A DNA stretch of 64,000 bases from Tamarix chinensis (Eukaryota > Streptophyta > Magnoliopsida > Caryophyllales > Tamaricaceae), in NCBI GenBank assembly GCA_030549775.1, contig CM060176.1, positions 97,703,815 through 97,767,814 on the forward strand, given 5' to 3'. The notes beneath the pieces were generated by a model. The model was given only the letters and a program-made list of their open reading frames with translations, made no database searches and was not told the origin of the DNA. Numbering within the stretch: position 1 is the stretch's first letter; each line of letters opens with the position of its first letter. Made by a program: the position numbers and the translations under genes. This document shows, one piece after another, positions 36,291 to 46,510 of this stretch.

Positions 36291-37688
36291 GTCATCCTCA
36301 ATGCAAGAAGTTGAGGATTGCCAATCTTTCTTTTACAAATGACATGCTGCTTTTCTGTCATGGAGATATACAATCTATCCAAAGCCTTATGCATAAATTC
36401 CATATCTTTACAAACCTGTCTGGTTTGACCATTAGCCCCCATAAGAGATCTATTTTATTTGGAGGAGTATCATAGCAGATCAGAGAGAACATCCTGGAAT
36501 ACTTGACATTTTCACAAGGTTCTTTGCCTCTTAAATATTTGGGAGTACCTATTGGGGACACATGGCTTAATTCTCATCACATGGACACTCTTATGGATAA
36601 AGTTCTTCATAGAATGAATCATTGGGCCACCAAATTACTATCATATGCTGGTAGACTCCAACTAATTATATCAGTTATTTTTGGTATCCAAATGTATTGG
36701 AGTCAGGTATTCTTATTACTTAAGAAGACCCTCAACTATCTTATTATTGCTTGCCGCTCTTTCTTATGGACAGACAATACTTCTATATCCCATAAAGCCC
36801 CAGTAGCCTAGAATTCTCGCTGTTTACCCAAGAATGAGGGAGGCCTTAACTTAATTGATATTAGCACCTAGAACATTGAAGCACTTGGTAAACATCTTTG
36901 GCACCTTGCTTAGAATAAATACACTTTGTGGATCAAAAAGATCCATAGTAGCTTTATCAAGCAGGGCTCTTCTTGGGACACTGATATACCAGCTGCTGCA
37001 TCTTGGCCTTTGAGGAGCATCCTGAGCTTAAGGACTACACTTTATTCTATTTTTGCAAACATCCCATATGACACAACCTATAGCATTAAAAAAGTTTATT
37101 CAGAGTTAAGGCATAAGGGCCCGAGATGTGTTTGGTGGAAAACTGTTTGGCAAAACCCTACAACCCCCAGTCATCAATTTATTTCATGGTTAGCTACAAA
37201 AGGGCGTTTCACTACAAAGGATCACCTTAGTAAATTCATTCCTATGGTATACCAACAATGTGCTTTTTGTGTTGATCAGGAATCCATTTCTCATCTGTTT
37301 GTGCACTGCCCAAAAATGGGAGGCATTGTTCACACAATATGCCATCTCATAAGACTTAAACAATCATCCATAAGTTGGAACAGACTGCTAAAAGAGTTTA
37401 GCTTCATTCATAGTCGACCAAGGGCTGAAATGATCCTTTTTAAGAGGCTTATTTGTCACAACTCTCTATGAGATATGGAAGGCTAGAAACAAAAAAATTT
37501 TAATAACATTTCTTGTAATTGGAACACTCTGATTAAATCCATTGCCATTAGTGTTTCCCGTAGATGTTTATATGGTCATAGGAACTCTTAGTTTAGTCGT
37601 AGGATTCATGTAGTCGATGCTTTCTGGTCTCAAGCTTGTAACACCTCTTTCCCAATACAATAATAAATTCCTTTTGTTCAAAAAAATA
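36291..37688 (+). pseudogene. L1-type LINE ORF2, second piece with zf-RVT domain and A tail
   Basis: It continues the LINE after the solo LTR: KKLRIANLSFTNDMLLFCHG (catalytic FADD-like site, here TND), ILEYLTFSQGSLPLKYLGVP, LSYAGRLQLIISVIFGIQMY, then the zf-RVT zinc domain PSHQFISWLATKGRFTTKDH, CAFCVDQESISHLFVHC. The first catalytic Asp of the DD pair is Asn. Stops occur at about 36,473, 36,811 and 36,914. The element ends at a short A run near 37,688. Confidence 0.85.
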
Positions 37689-37697
37689 TCGTCAATT

Positions 37698-38678
37698 TAT
37701 ATAATTTAGCAATATTTGACTAGATTTGTATTTTAGGCTCAAAAACCTTAATTATGTTAAATTAAAAAAATTCTTTATTATTTTTAATCAATGGATTGTG
37801 CAATATGTTCTAAAAATGGGTATAATTGCAGTTTTAAACATTTAATTTAGGTAAATTATTAAAATTCAACTGAAATACATTTTTGAGTCTAAAACCCTAG
37901 TTTTATAAATGAAATTATAAAATTAGTCGTTTTTATAATTGGTTTTTTCTGAAATTGATATTATAGAATTGTATGAAATAACCTTAATTGTGTTCTAAGG
38001 CCTTCAATTTGGATTAATAAATATGAATTGTATGAGTTTGTACTTTGGGCTTGAAACCTTAATTTTTGGTAATAGTTTTCTAAAACTTAGTTGTGTTTGA
38101 TTATAACACATATTAATTAATTAGCCTTGATTTAAATTCAATTAAATTGAGTTTCTAACTTATTGGTTGGATCAATTCTCTGAAATTAATCTATTTGACG
38201 TTGTGGGCTATAAACCTTATTGTTTAAATGGAATTTGATGAATTTTACTTTTATTATTATTATTTTGTGTTTCGATTAGTTTTCTAACCTAATCTACGAT
38301 TTCTATTGACAATCTAGGAAATTTTTCTTGTGGATTCTTAGGCTAGTGATGTCCCTTTCTTTCTTACTCCATTTAGCTAGCTTTGCACCTAAGTAAGTCT
38401 CTACTTACCTTTGCTTATAGTGGAATTATGGGATGTATGTCTTATTGAAGTTGAGGGTGATGGGCATACTTTATGTGATTTAAGTATGCCAACTCTATGC
38501 CATTTCTTGTATGGTACTTCTATGCATCTATGAGCTTATAATTTTTAATGAAAACACATGATAGCCTACCTCTGTATTATTTGTGTAAGTTCGAGTATGT
38601 GAAGGGTTGAATATGATTTTGTGACTAACATGTTCAGCTAATTATGAAATATCAAGTAATTTTAGAGCATGTTACGGT
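37698..38678 (+). other. LTR-like AT-rich sequence between LINE and chromovirus
   Basis: This continues the sequence broken at 29,983. It is AT-rich with AAAACCCTAG-type words, then TAGCTTTGCACCTAAGTAAG and CTACTTACC near 38,380-38,410, similar in place to 47,430 in another LTR. No coding is seen. It ends where the polyprotein begins at 38,679. Confidence 0.35.
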
Positions 38679-41292
38679 GTGTCTCAATTAGAATTGGTTG
38701 GAAAACCATATCATGATTTCAATGATTTATTTGATCAGCTAAAGGGAGATATAGTGTTTTCCAAGATCTATTTGAGGTCCGGGTACCATCAGTTGAGGAT
38801 CGCTGATGACGATATTATGAAGACTGCATTTCGGACCCAGTATGGGCATTATGAATTTACGGTGATGCCTTTTGGACTTACAAATGCTCCTGCATTGTTT
38901 ATGGATCTGATGACAAGGATAATTTGACCTTTCCTCGACCAGTTCGTGGTGGTATTTATTGATGATATTATGGTGTATTCCCAAGGAAATGAAGAGCCCA
39001 AGTAGCATCTACGCACTATTTTGAGCATATTGAGAGATCATCATTTGTATGCTAAGTTGTTGAAGTGCGGGTTTTGGCGCCAGGAGGTAGCCTTCCTTGG
39101 TCACATTGTATCGGCTAAGGGAGTGGCTGTGGACCCCGCTAAGATTGTGGCCATCACAAAGTGGAAGCCCCCTATGAATATATCAGAGTTTTCTGGGTTT
39201 GGCTGAATATTATAGAAGATTTGTGCAGAACTTTTCCAAGATAGCCAGACCGTTGACTAATCTCTTGAAGAAGACTACAAAGTTTCAGTAGGATGAGGCG
39301 TGTGAAGAGGCTTTTCGAGAGCTGAAGAAGAGGTTGACCACTACACCTGTGTTGACTTTACCCAAGGGGACCGAGGAGTTCGAGGTTTACAGCGATGCAT
39401 CCAAGCATGGGTTGGGATGCGTGTTAATGTAGAAGGGTAAAGTGGTAGCTTATGCCTCACGACAACTGAAGAAACATTAACAAAATTATCCCACGCATGA
39501 TCTTGAGTTAGCTGCTGTTGTGTTCACTTTGAAGATTTGGAGGCATTATCTGTATGGGGCGAAGTGTAAATTCTTTACAGATCACAAGAGTCTCAGGTAT
39601 ATCTTCACGCAGAAGGAGCTTAACTTGAGGTAGAGAAGATGGTTGGAGCTGGTAAAGGATTATGACATTGAGTTAACCTACCATGATGGTAAGGTCAACG
39701 TGGTTGCCGATGCTCTGAGTAGGAAGACTGCATATTCTACGTTGTGTTGCATGGTTGTTGATTGGACAATAAAGGAGCTATCAGATTTGGAGATTGAGAT
39801 GATTTAGTAGGGATATCTCGAGACTCGTATGAATGCCCTGACGCTTACTCCAACTATATTTGAAGAGATTCGAGCTGGATAGGTTGGGGATGTTAAGTTG
39901 GAGAGGATTCGACAGAAGATGCGGGAAGGCAAAGCAGAGGGGTTCAGAGTCCATGAGGATGGCGGTATTCGATTCAGGGATCGTTGGTGTGTGCCCCAAA
40001 GTTTTCCAGATCTTAAGCGTCGTATTATGGAGGAAGGACATCAAACTCCCTATTTGGTTCACCCAGGAGGATCAAAGTTATATACGGACCTCAAAAAGGT
40101 GTACTAGTGGCCAAGTATGAAGCAATAAGTAGTTAAGTTTGTATCCCGGTGTCTTGTGTGCCAGAAGGTCAAGATTGAACATCGGAGACCAGCGAGATTA
40201 CTTCAGTCTTTCAAGGTGCCGAGATGGAAGTGGGATTCCATTTCTATGGACTTTGTGAGTGGTCTACCGAGGACCCGAAGCGGCTGTGATGCTATCTGGG
40301 TTATTGTTGATAGATTGACCAAGTCAGCCGTGTTCATTCCTATGAAGTCCACTTGGAGTATGGAACAATTGGCGAGCTTTTATATGAAGTTCGTGGTTAG
40401 CTGCCATGGAGTCCTGAAGGATATAGTTTCAGATCGATATTTGAGGTTGCTCTCTCACTTTTAGGGAAAGCTGTAGGAAGTTTTGGGGACCAAATTGAAG
40501 ATAAGTATAGCTTTTCACCCTATCACAGACGGACAGGCAGAGCAGACCAGTCAGACTCTGGAGGATATGTTGAGAGCCTGCGTACTAGATTTCCAGGGAT
40601 GTTGGGAGGAGCGCTTGCATCTGGCGGAGTTTTCATATAATAACAGTTATCATGCCAGTATTGGGATGGCACCCTTCATGGCGTTGTATGGATGGAAGTG
40701 CAGGACTCCTTTGTGTTGGAGTGACATCAGTGATACGATCGTGTTGGGACCAGAAATGATTGAAGATATGACCCATCGGGTCTGATAGATCTACGATCAA
40801 ACGAAAGTAGCTCAGAGCCTACAAAAGAGTTATGCCGATCAGAGGCGTAGGGATGGAGATTTTGAGCCTAGAGACAAAGTGTTGCTGAGGGTTTCACCTA
40901 CCAAAGGGGTGCAAAGGTTTGGAAGGAAAGGCAAGTTCAGCCCCAGATACATTAGGCCCTATAAGATATTGGAGCGAGTAGGTAAAGTTGCTTATAGATT
41001 GGCTCTTCCTCCAGAGTTGGCACGAGTGCATAATGTGTTCCACATTTCTCAGCTACGGAAGTATGTTGCTGATCCATCGCATGTAATTCAGCTAGATGAG
41101 GTCGAATTGGATGATTCCCTGACTTATGAGGAGCAACCGGTGCGGATTCTCGACATTAAGTTAAGGAAGACTCGTACGAGTTCGATGCCTCTGGTTAAGA
41201 TCTTATGGAGTCGATATGTGACTGAGGAAGCTACTTGGGAGACCGAGAAAGATATGCGAGAAGCATATTCGGAGCTTTTCATTACAGGTTAG
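38679..41292 (+). pseudogene. Chromovirus (Ty3/gypsy) polyprotein: RT, RNase H, integrase, chromodomain; 5'-truncated and with many stops
   Basis: The RT part starts at [20 protein letters not shown], then [28 protein letters not shown] (FIDD catalytic pair kept) and [15 protein letters not shown]. RNase H follows: [38 protein letters not shown]. Integrase has CLVCQKVKIEH, SMDFVSGLPRT, IVDRLTKSAVF, VSDRY and HPITDGQAEQT (Asp, Asp and Glu present), then a GKFSPRYIRPYKIL segment and a chromodomain-like end VKILWSRYVTEEATWE. Gag, protease and the first part of RT are missing. Over ten stops and a frameshift near 39,205 interrupt it. The chromodomain and the GGGGGTAG tract before the LTR suggest the Tekay/Del group. 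Confidence 0.9.
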
Positions 41293-41420
41293 ATCCTTTT
41301 TATCTAGTTTGTCCCTAAGACTGTATTTGATTAAGTATAGTTAGTAATGTGTTATTCTAGATGCTTAGAATTTCCTAGCCCAACCCTAGAGAGCCGCATG
41401 AGACTTTGGGGGCAAAGTCT

Positions 41421-41439
41421 ATTTTTAAGGGGGTAGTAA
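41421..41439 (+). promoter_or_regulatory. Polypurine tract (plus-strand primer site)
   Basis: ATTTTTAAGGGGGTAGTAA directly precedes the LTR start TGAAATGCCCC. The G-rich run next to the LTR is the expected plus-strand priming site. Confidence 0.7.
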
Positions 41440-42221
41440 TGAAATGCCCCAAAAATATTTATTTTAGGAAATATAATTAAATAAGGATTTATAGGGAATT
41501 AATTAATTTATTATTTTATTTGGAATAAGAAGGATTTATTTAGGAAAATTAATAAGAATTTATAAATATTTTTATAAAGGAAAAATTGGGCTTTTTGCTA
41601 ATTAAAAAGGAATTTAGGAGAAATATTTTTAAAAACCCTAAAATAGCCTAAAAAGGAGAGTTAATATTATTTTATTTAAATATTTTTATTCTAAATACCC
41701 AAAATATTCTAATTAATTTATTTAACCCCAAACCACTTAAATTTTCCTTTTTCCTTCTTGCTTTTCCTTTTTCTTTCTTTTCTTCTTTTTCTTTTTCTTC
41801 CACCGGATTGGGCCTGACCGCGGCCCAATCCTTCCTCTTTTCATTCCTTCTCCGGCGGCCCAGCGCCGTTCCCTTTATGCGTGCATCCAAACGCTGTGTT
41901 TTGAAGTTGTTTCCTCTGAGACACCACGTCTCATTTAAAAGGCTTATAACCAGCGCTAACCAGCCCGGTTTTCCTCTTTTCCTTTTCCTTCCCGGTCGCC
42001 GGTTCATCTCCCCTCCTTCCTTCTTCTTCCTCCTTTCCCCCCATCGTCGAGCCTGCAACCTCAACCCCCAAAAATGGCGCCGCTGGCCATGAGGGTTTTG
42101 ACCGGCCGATTCCCCCTTCATTTTCTCCCTCTTGACTTGCATATTAGCTTGGCATGATCGGTTATCCTACATAGAATACCCTGCTGCTGACCCCCAAAAC
42201 CCTACCATTCCCTCTAACCTC

Positions 42222-42230
42222 TATAAATAG
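42222..42230 (+). promoter_or_regulatory. TATA box of the 3' LTR (U3/R boundary nearby)
   Basis: TATAAATAG stands in a GC-richer setting (CTATAAATAGCCTCG), with a good leader-like stretch after it. If it is used, U3 is about 0.8 kb and R-U5 about 3 kb, which places all repeat arrays and hairpins in the transcribed leader. Confidence 0.55.
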
Positions 42231-42770
42231 CCTCGATTGGAGCGTTTTAGAAACTTTTCCTCCTCAAAAACCCTAAGAGATAACCGTGCGCCACCTTGCC
42301 TTTAGACGAGCCTTCTGCCGCCGATAGATAACCTCACCGCCACCGCTGCATCCCAAATTCTTCCTTGCATTGCACTTTAGCTAACTAAGCTCTCCACATC
42401 CTTCTATTCTTCTCGCACGAGCTGCCATAGCCGTGTGAAATCTCCTGCCCATTTCACAAGAATCTTTACCCTGCAACCTTTAAGCCGCCATCCGCCACCA
42501 CATCCGCCACTCCTATTACATTCTGCACCACCCAAAAACTTCTTCTAATTCTCCTCCACCGAACCATAACCTTATTTTCTCTTTTCCCCTTCTCTTTTCC
42601 TCTTTTTCTTCATCTTTTTTCCCTCTTAGACTCCTTTTTCGGCCACCGCCGTGCACCACTGTCGGTGCCACCCATCTCTACCAACTCAAGGTGAAACCCT
42701 AGACCCTCTTAGCCCTTCTTTTATATTTATTTAAATTTATTCTATTTTTATTCAAAATTTAATGGTTATT

Positions 42771-43273
42771 CGATTATTATTATTATTATTATTATTACCA
42801 TTATTATTATTAGATATTATATTAATGCTAAATTTTCTTTACAGGGTAGAGAGTAGGAGAAAAATTAATTAGGTTTATTAGTTTCAAATTTTAGGTATTA
42901 TTTAAATTATTAGATGTTTTATTGCAATTCTTATTCTTTTTATTAATATTATTATTATTAGTATAATTATTTTTATTATTATTGTCAATTATTCTGGAAG
43001 GGGCGAGACCTTAATTCTGTTATTAGTATTCGCAAAATGCTTTTAGTATTATTATTACTATTTTTACTATTAGTAATAATACTAATATTATTATTATCTT
43101 TATTATTTTAATATTATTATAAGTAATATATGTTATTAGTATTATTATTACTATTATTGATTAGTATTTCATTATTTTGGGGTAGGGTCGAAACCCCACC
43201 TTGTAATTTTAAGGCTTATATTATTATCAATATTAAGATTTTTATTAATATTACTATTATTACTAATAGTTTC

Positions 43274-43316
<43 letters not shown>

Positions 43317-43320
43317 CTTT
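42771..43320 (+). repeat. TTA/ATT microsatellites in the LTR
   Basis: Several (TTA)n runs occur, the longest about 43,270-43,316, separated by AT-rich sequence. They give poly-Leu or poly-Ile frames that are not genes. Confidence 0.9.
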
Positions 43321-43775
43321 ACTAACGTTATTTTGGTGAAGGGTAGAAACCCTTATATCACCTTTTTGTTTTAAATTACATTAGTATTTTAGTAGTATTT
43401 TGTTTAGTTAACTCTAGCATAGTATTATTTTAATTAAAAACCAAGTCTTAGGATAAGTTAGTAATTAATAGTATTTTTAGGAGGGAACCTAATTTCAGTA
43501 CTTTTCCCATAATAGGTGAGCCTAGTTAAAGTCCTCAAGTGGTATAGGAGTGTGCTTCAAGACTGGTGGCATTTTAGGTAAGGGGTGCTAAGGTCATATG
43601 TGTAATATGTGATTTTATGCTATGCATGCCATGTGATATGAATTATAGTGTATTTCATGTGAATATTGTATAATCATTATGAATACAACATGATTATGGA
43701 GTTGAAGTATGTTGGTGTGAATAAATTATGGCATGAGAATTATGTGTATAATCGTGTTACTGTTATTGTATGATA

Positions 43776-44130
43776 ATGTGGTGTTAGGGTTTTGCATGAA
43801 ATAGCATGGTGTTAGGGTTTTGCATGGTGGTATTAATATTGCATGGTTTTAGGGTTTTGAATGGTGGTATTAATGTTGCATGGTGTTAGGGTTTGCATGG
43901 AAGTGTGGTTTACGTGGAGTTAGGGTTGCATGGGAGTTAGGGTTTGTATGGGAGTTAATGATTAGATGGGAGTTAGGGATTGCATGGGAGCTAGGGTTTG
44001 CATGGGAGTGCGGTTTACGTGGAGTTAGGGTTTGCATGGGAGCTAGGGTTTGCATGGGAGTACATTTTACGTGGATTTAGGGTTTGCATAGGAGCTAGGG
44101 TTTGCATGGGTGTTAGGGTATGTCATGGTT
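43776..44130 (+). repeat. GTTAGGGTTTGCATGG-type tandem repeats
   Basis: About fifteen imperfect units of 18-40 bp with a GTTAGGGTTT core and TGCATGG, often with GGAGTTAGGG or TTTACGTGGA between. The core resembles plant telomere repeat. The same array in reverse is at 54,620-55,040. Confidence 0.8.
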
Positions 44131-44268
44131 AACTAGGGTTAAAGTGGTTAACCTAAGCTGAGGAGTAAGCATGGTAGGAGTCTGATTTACATGTCTTGAA
44201 ATGAACATCTGAATAAGATACTTAAAATATTAAATACGTAAAGTGGAAGATGTTGAGCCAGGCCTAGA

Positions 44269-44600
44269 CCGATCCACCGACTAAAATAATGGCAGGGAAT
44301 ATTTCCTTCGCGACCGATCCACCAGCTAAAATAGTGGCAGGGCATGTACCCTAGCGACCGAATCCGATCCACCAGCTATAATAGTGGGGGATCCCGAGCT
44401 CAACAAACCAAACTATATATGTTGTTAAGATGTGGGAATACACTAATTACTTACAGTGGAACAATGTACGAGAAGGGATTAGACCGATCCACCGGCATAA
44501 AATAGTGGCAAGGTATGTTACCCTCTAGACCGATCCACCAGCTAAAATAGTGGCAGGGCATGTACCCTCGCGACCTATCCATCGGCTAAAATAGTGGGGT
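44269..44600 (+). repeat. Array of six CCACCGG...AATAGTGG units
   Basis: Units lie near 44,269, 44,314, 44,362, 44,482, 44,528 and 44,572, in two groups of three as in the 35,218 array. Most read CCGATCCACCAGC, then TAAAATAGTGG, with GCAGGGCATGTACCCT spacers. Confidence 0.8.
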
Positions 44601-44810
44601 TCCCGTACTCGTATGGACTCGATAATGAGCATGGTGTGAAAATAAATTCGATAAAGGCTAGATGAAGTAAATAATTTGATATGTATTGAATCGTGATATT
44701 TCATGTAAGCATTTGTTCTATCTTGTGCTGATATGATTGAATTCTATGCCCTTTATTACGATGCATTGATTGTGTAAATTATGTGCTGGCCTTAGTGCTC
44801 GGTTACCTTA

Positions 44811-44872
44811 CTCAGTACGTAGCGTACTGATCACCCCTTTTATGGGTGCTGCTCATTCCCACGAGCAGAAGG
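44811..44872 (+). other. CAGTACG palindrome and CTGCTC hairpin
   Basis: CAGTACGTAGCGTACTG is a perfect 7-bp inverted repeat with a 3-nt spacer. About 20 bp later CTGCTCATTCCCACGAGCAG gives a 6-bp stem with an 8-nt loop. Both recur at 53,272-53,330 (plus), 53,910-53,975 (minus), 59,130-59,180 (minus) and, more diverged, 50,170-50,225 (minus). Confidence 0.7.
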
Positions 44873-45188
44873 CCCGACTGACGTGATTCAGGTAGGCGAC
44901 GCTTTCTATGATGCCATTGATGTCTATGGGACATCAGGTGGGGCCGAGTGATGATTGGGCTGAATCGGTTTCCGGAGTGACGTGGCCAGCTTTCCATTGA
45001 GATTATTATTACTATCTTCTTTGTTTATGATTAGCACTTCAGAAACAATTTTATTATTGTAGTTATCTCCTTTCCTTGAAAACTAACTCTTGTATTTCAG
45101 ATTATGTAAAAACTTATGCGTACCTGATTTTCGTATTTGTGAATCTGGATTATTCAATAATGTTATGAGTTGTTTTTCTTAGCCTTAA

Positions 45189-45234
45189 CACTTGGTACTG
45201 GAATGGTAGGAGTGAACCGGTCTAGTACTAAGTG
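45189..45234 (+). other. U5 stem-loop
   Basis: CACTTGGTACT pairs with AGTACTAAGTG around a 24-nt loop (one G-U pair). It has the same position and loop (GAACCGGTCT) as the copy at 36,140. Confidence 0.7.
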
Positions 45235-45314
45235 TGGCAGTAGCATCCCCAGAATTTACGGTTTTAATTTATAAGTATTATTTAAAAAAAAGTGTAAATT
45301 TTGGGGGTGTTACA

Positions 45315-46371
45315 GGGGGTATGCATACTTAATTGATTAGGTGTCCTATTTATTAGTGATCTGGTTATATTTCTACGCGGTCAAGCTAGGGCTAGTACCA
45401 TTCAAGTACTAGATTAGTTGTTACAATTTATTTGAATATCCATCCTCAAGTTAATATAATCAAGTGGTTGTGATCATAGAAATGGAGTACGATAATCGAT
45501 TATTATCATTCATTCATGGACTTTATATTTCATTATCCTACGCATGTCGCTTATTTGTCATCCTTACAATTGTTTTACCATATGACGATTGTTCTTACCT
45601 TGTTATCACACGGTCTATTATTTTAATGCATGTAAGTCTTATGTGAAAAATGTTATCTTGTAGGATTGTTATGTTATTCAGCATGATTTCATGTTTTTTT
45701 TTACACTCATACCTGAATGCCATCATGTCTACTCATACGTTGATAAGCATGATTTTATGATCACATGTTCTATTGTATGTTATCACATGTACCCATGTAT
45801 GCCTTTAATAATTATGACTATAGTAACCCATGTCATCATTCCCTACTCTAGTTACTGCATGCGTACCTTACTATATTTATTTCATATATGAGTTTCCTTG
45901 ATACCTATTGAGAGAAGAATTAGTGTTATACTATATACTTCATAAATTGTATAATTGATGTATGAGCGTAATGGTGTGTGTATCACATGTATACTTGAGT
46001 ATGAGTATTGTAAGTTAAAGATTATCATGTCCTTATGTATATCATGTTTCCTCCCATGAGTTAGGTAGTTTTGATTTACTTAGTTCTAGATCTGTACTGA
46101 TACTACCTTGCTTGAATGAGCCATGCAACGATCTATTGAAGGTAGGGAGCAAACCTCTTGTGTAAGCTTCATATTGATTACTATTGGTAGGTTGAAGACT
46201 CGGGCTTTGAGAGTAGGCAACCAAGAATTTTTATCCCTTGAGGACTTGTCTTTATTTGTCTCTTCCTATTTTTGAAAATTTTCAAGCGCTGTATTGAAAT
46301 TTTAATGGTTTTAGAACCAAATTTTAATTTCCCTTTACATTGCTAAGCATTTAAAATATAGGATTATTACA
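45315..46371 (+). mobile_element. Remainder of another LTR, interrupted by the chromovirus
   Basis: It begins GGGGGTATGCATACTTAATT, which matches GGGGGTGTGCATACTTATGG inside the solo LTR at 34,937, and ends GGATTATTACA. So the chromovirus sits inside an older related LTR whose left part may be the 27,295/29,071/37,698 pieces. Confidence 0.45.
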
Positions 46372-46510
46372 CAGGTTTTTCGCATATTAGATCAGTTATA
46401 ATTTTGTTCAATGGAATTGTTCATTTCCCATCTACCATTAGATATATCTATATGGTAGTTTATCCTCTCGACATTGATGATGTTCAAGTTTTAGTTAGAC
46501 GGAATTTAGG

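Larger units (their letters stand above)
41440..45314 (+). mobile_element. 3' LTR (3.9 kb) of the chromovirus
   Basis: It starts TGAAATGCCCC right after the polypurine tract and ends GGGGGTGTTACA. Internal order: pyrimidine-rich tract (41,740-42,660), TATA box (42,222), TTA microsatellites (42,770-43,320), GTTAGGGTTTGCATGG repeats (43,780-44,130), CCAC...GTGG array (44,269-44,600), CAGTACG palindrome and CTGCTC hairpin (44,811-44,870), U5 stem-loop (45,189-45,234). It anchors the identity of the solo LTRs in this window. Confidence 0.85.

Noticed and set aside
38679..41292. Functional Ty3/gypsy element
   Set aside because: It lacks gag, protease and a 5' LTR, and has more than ten stops and a frameshift.
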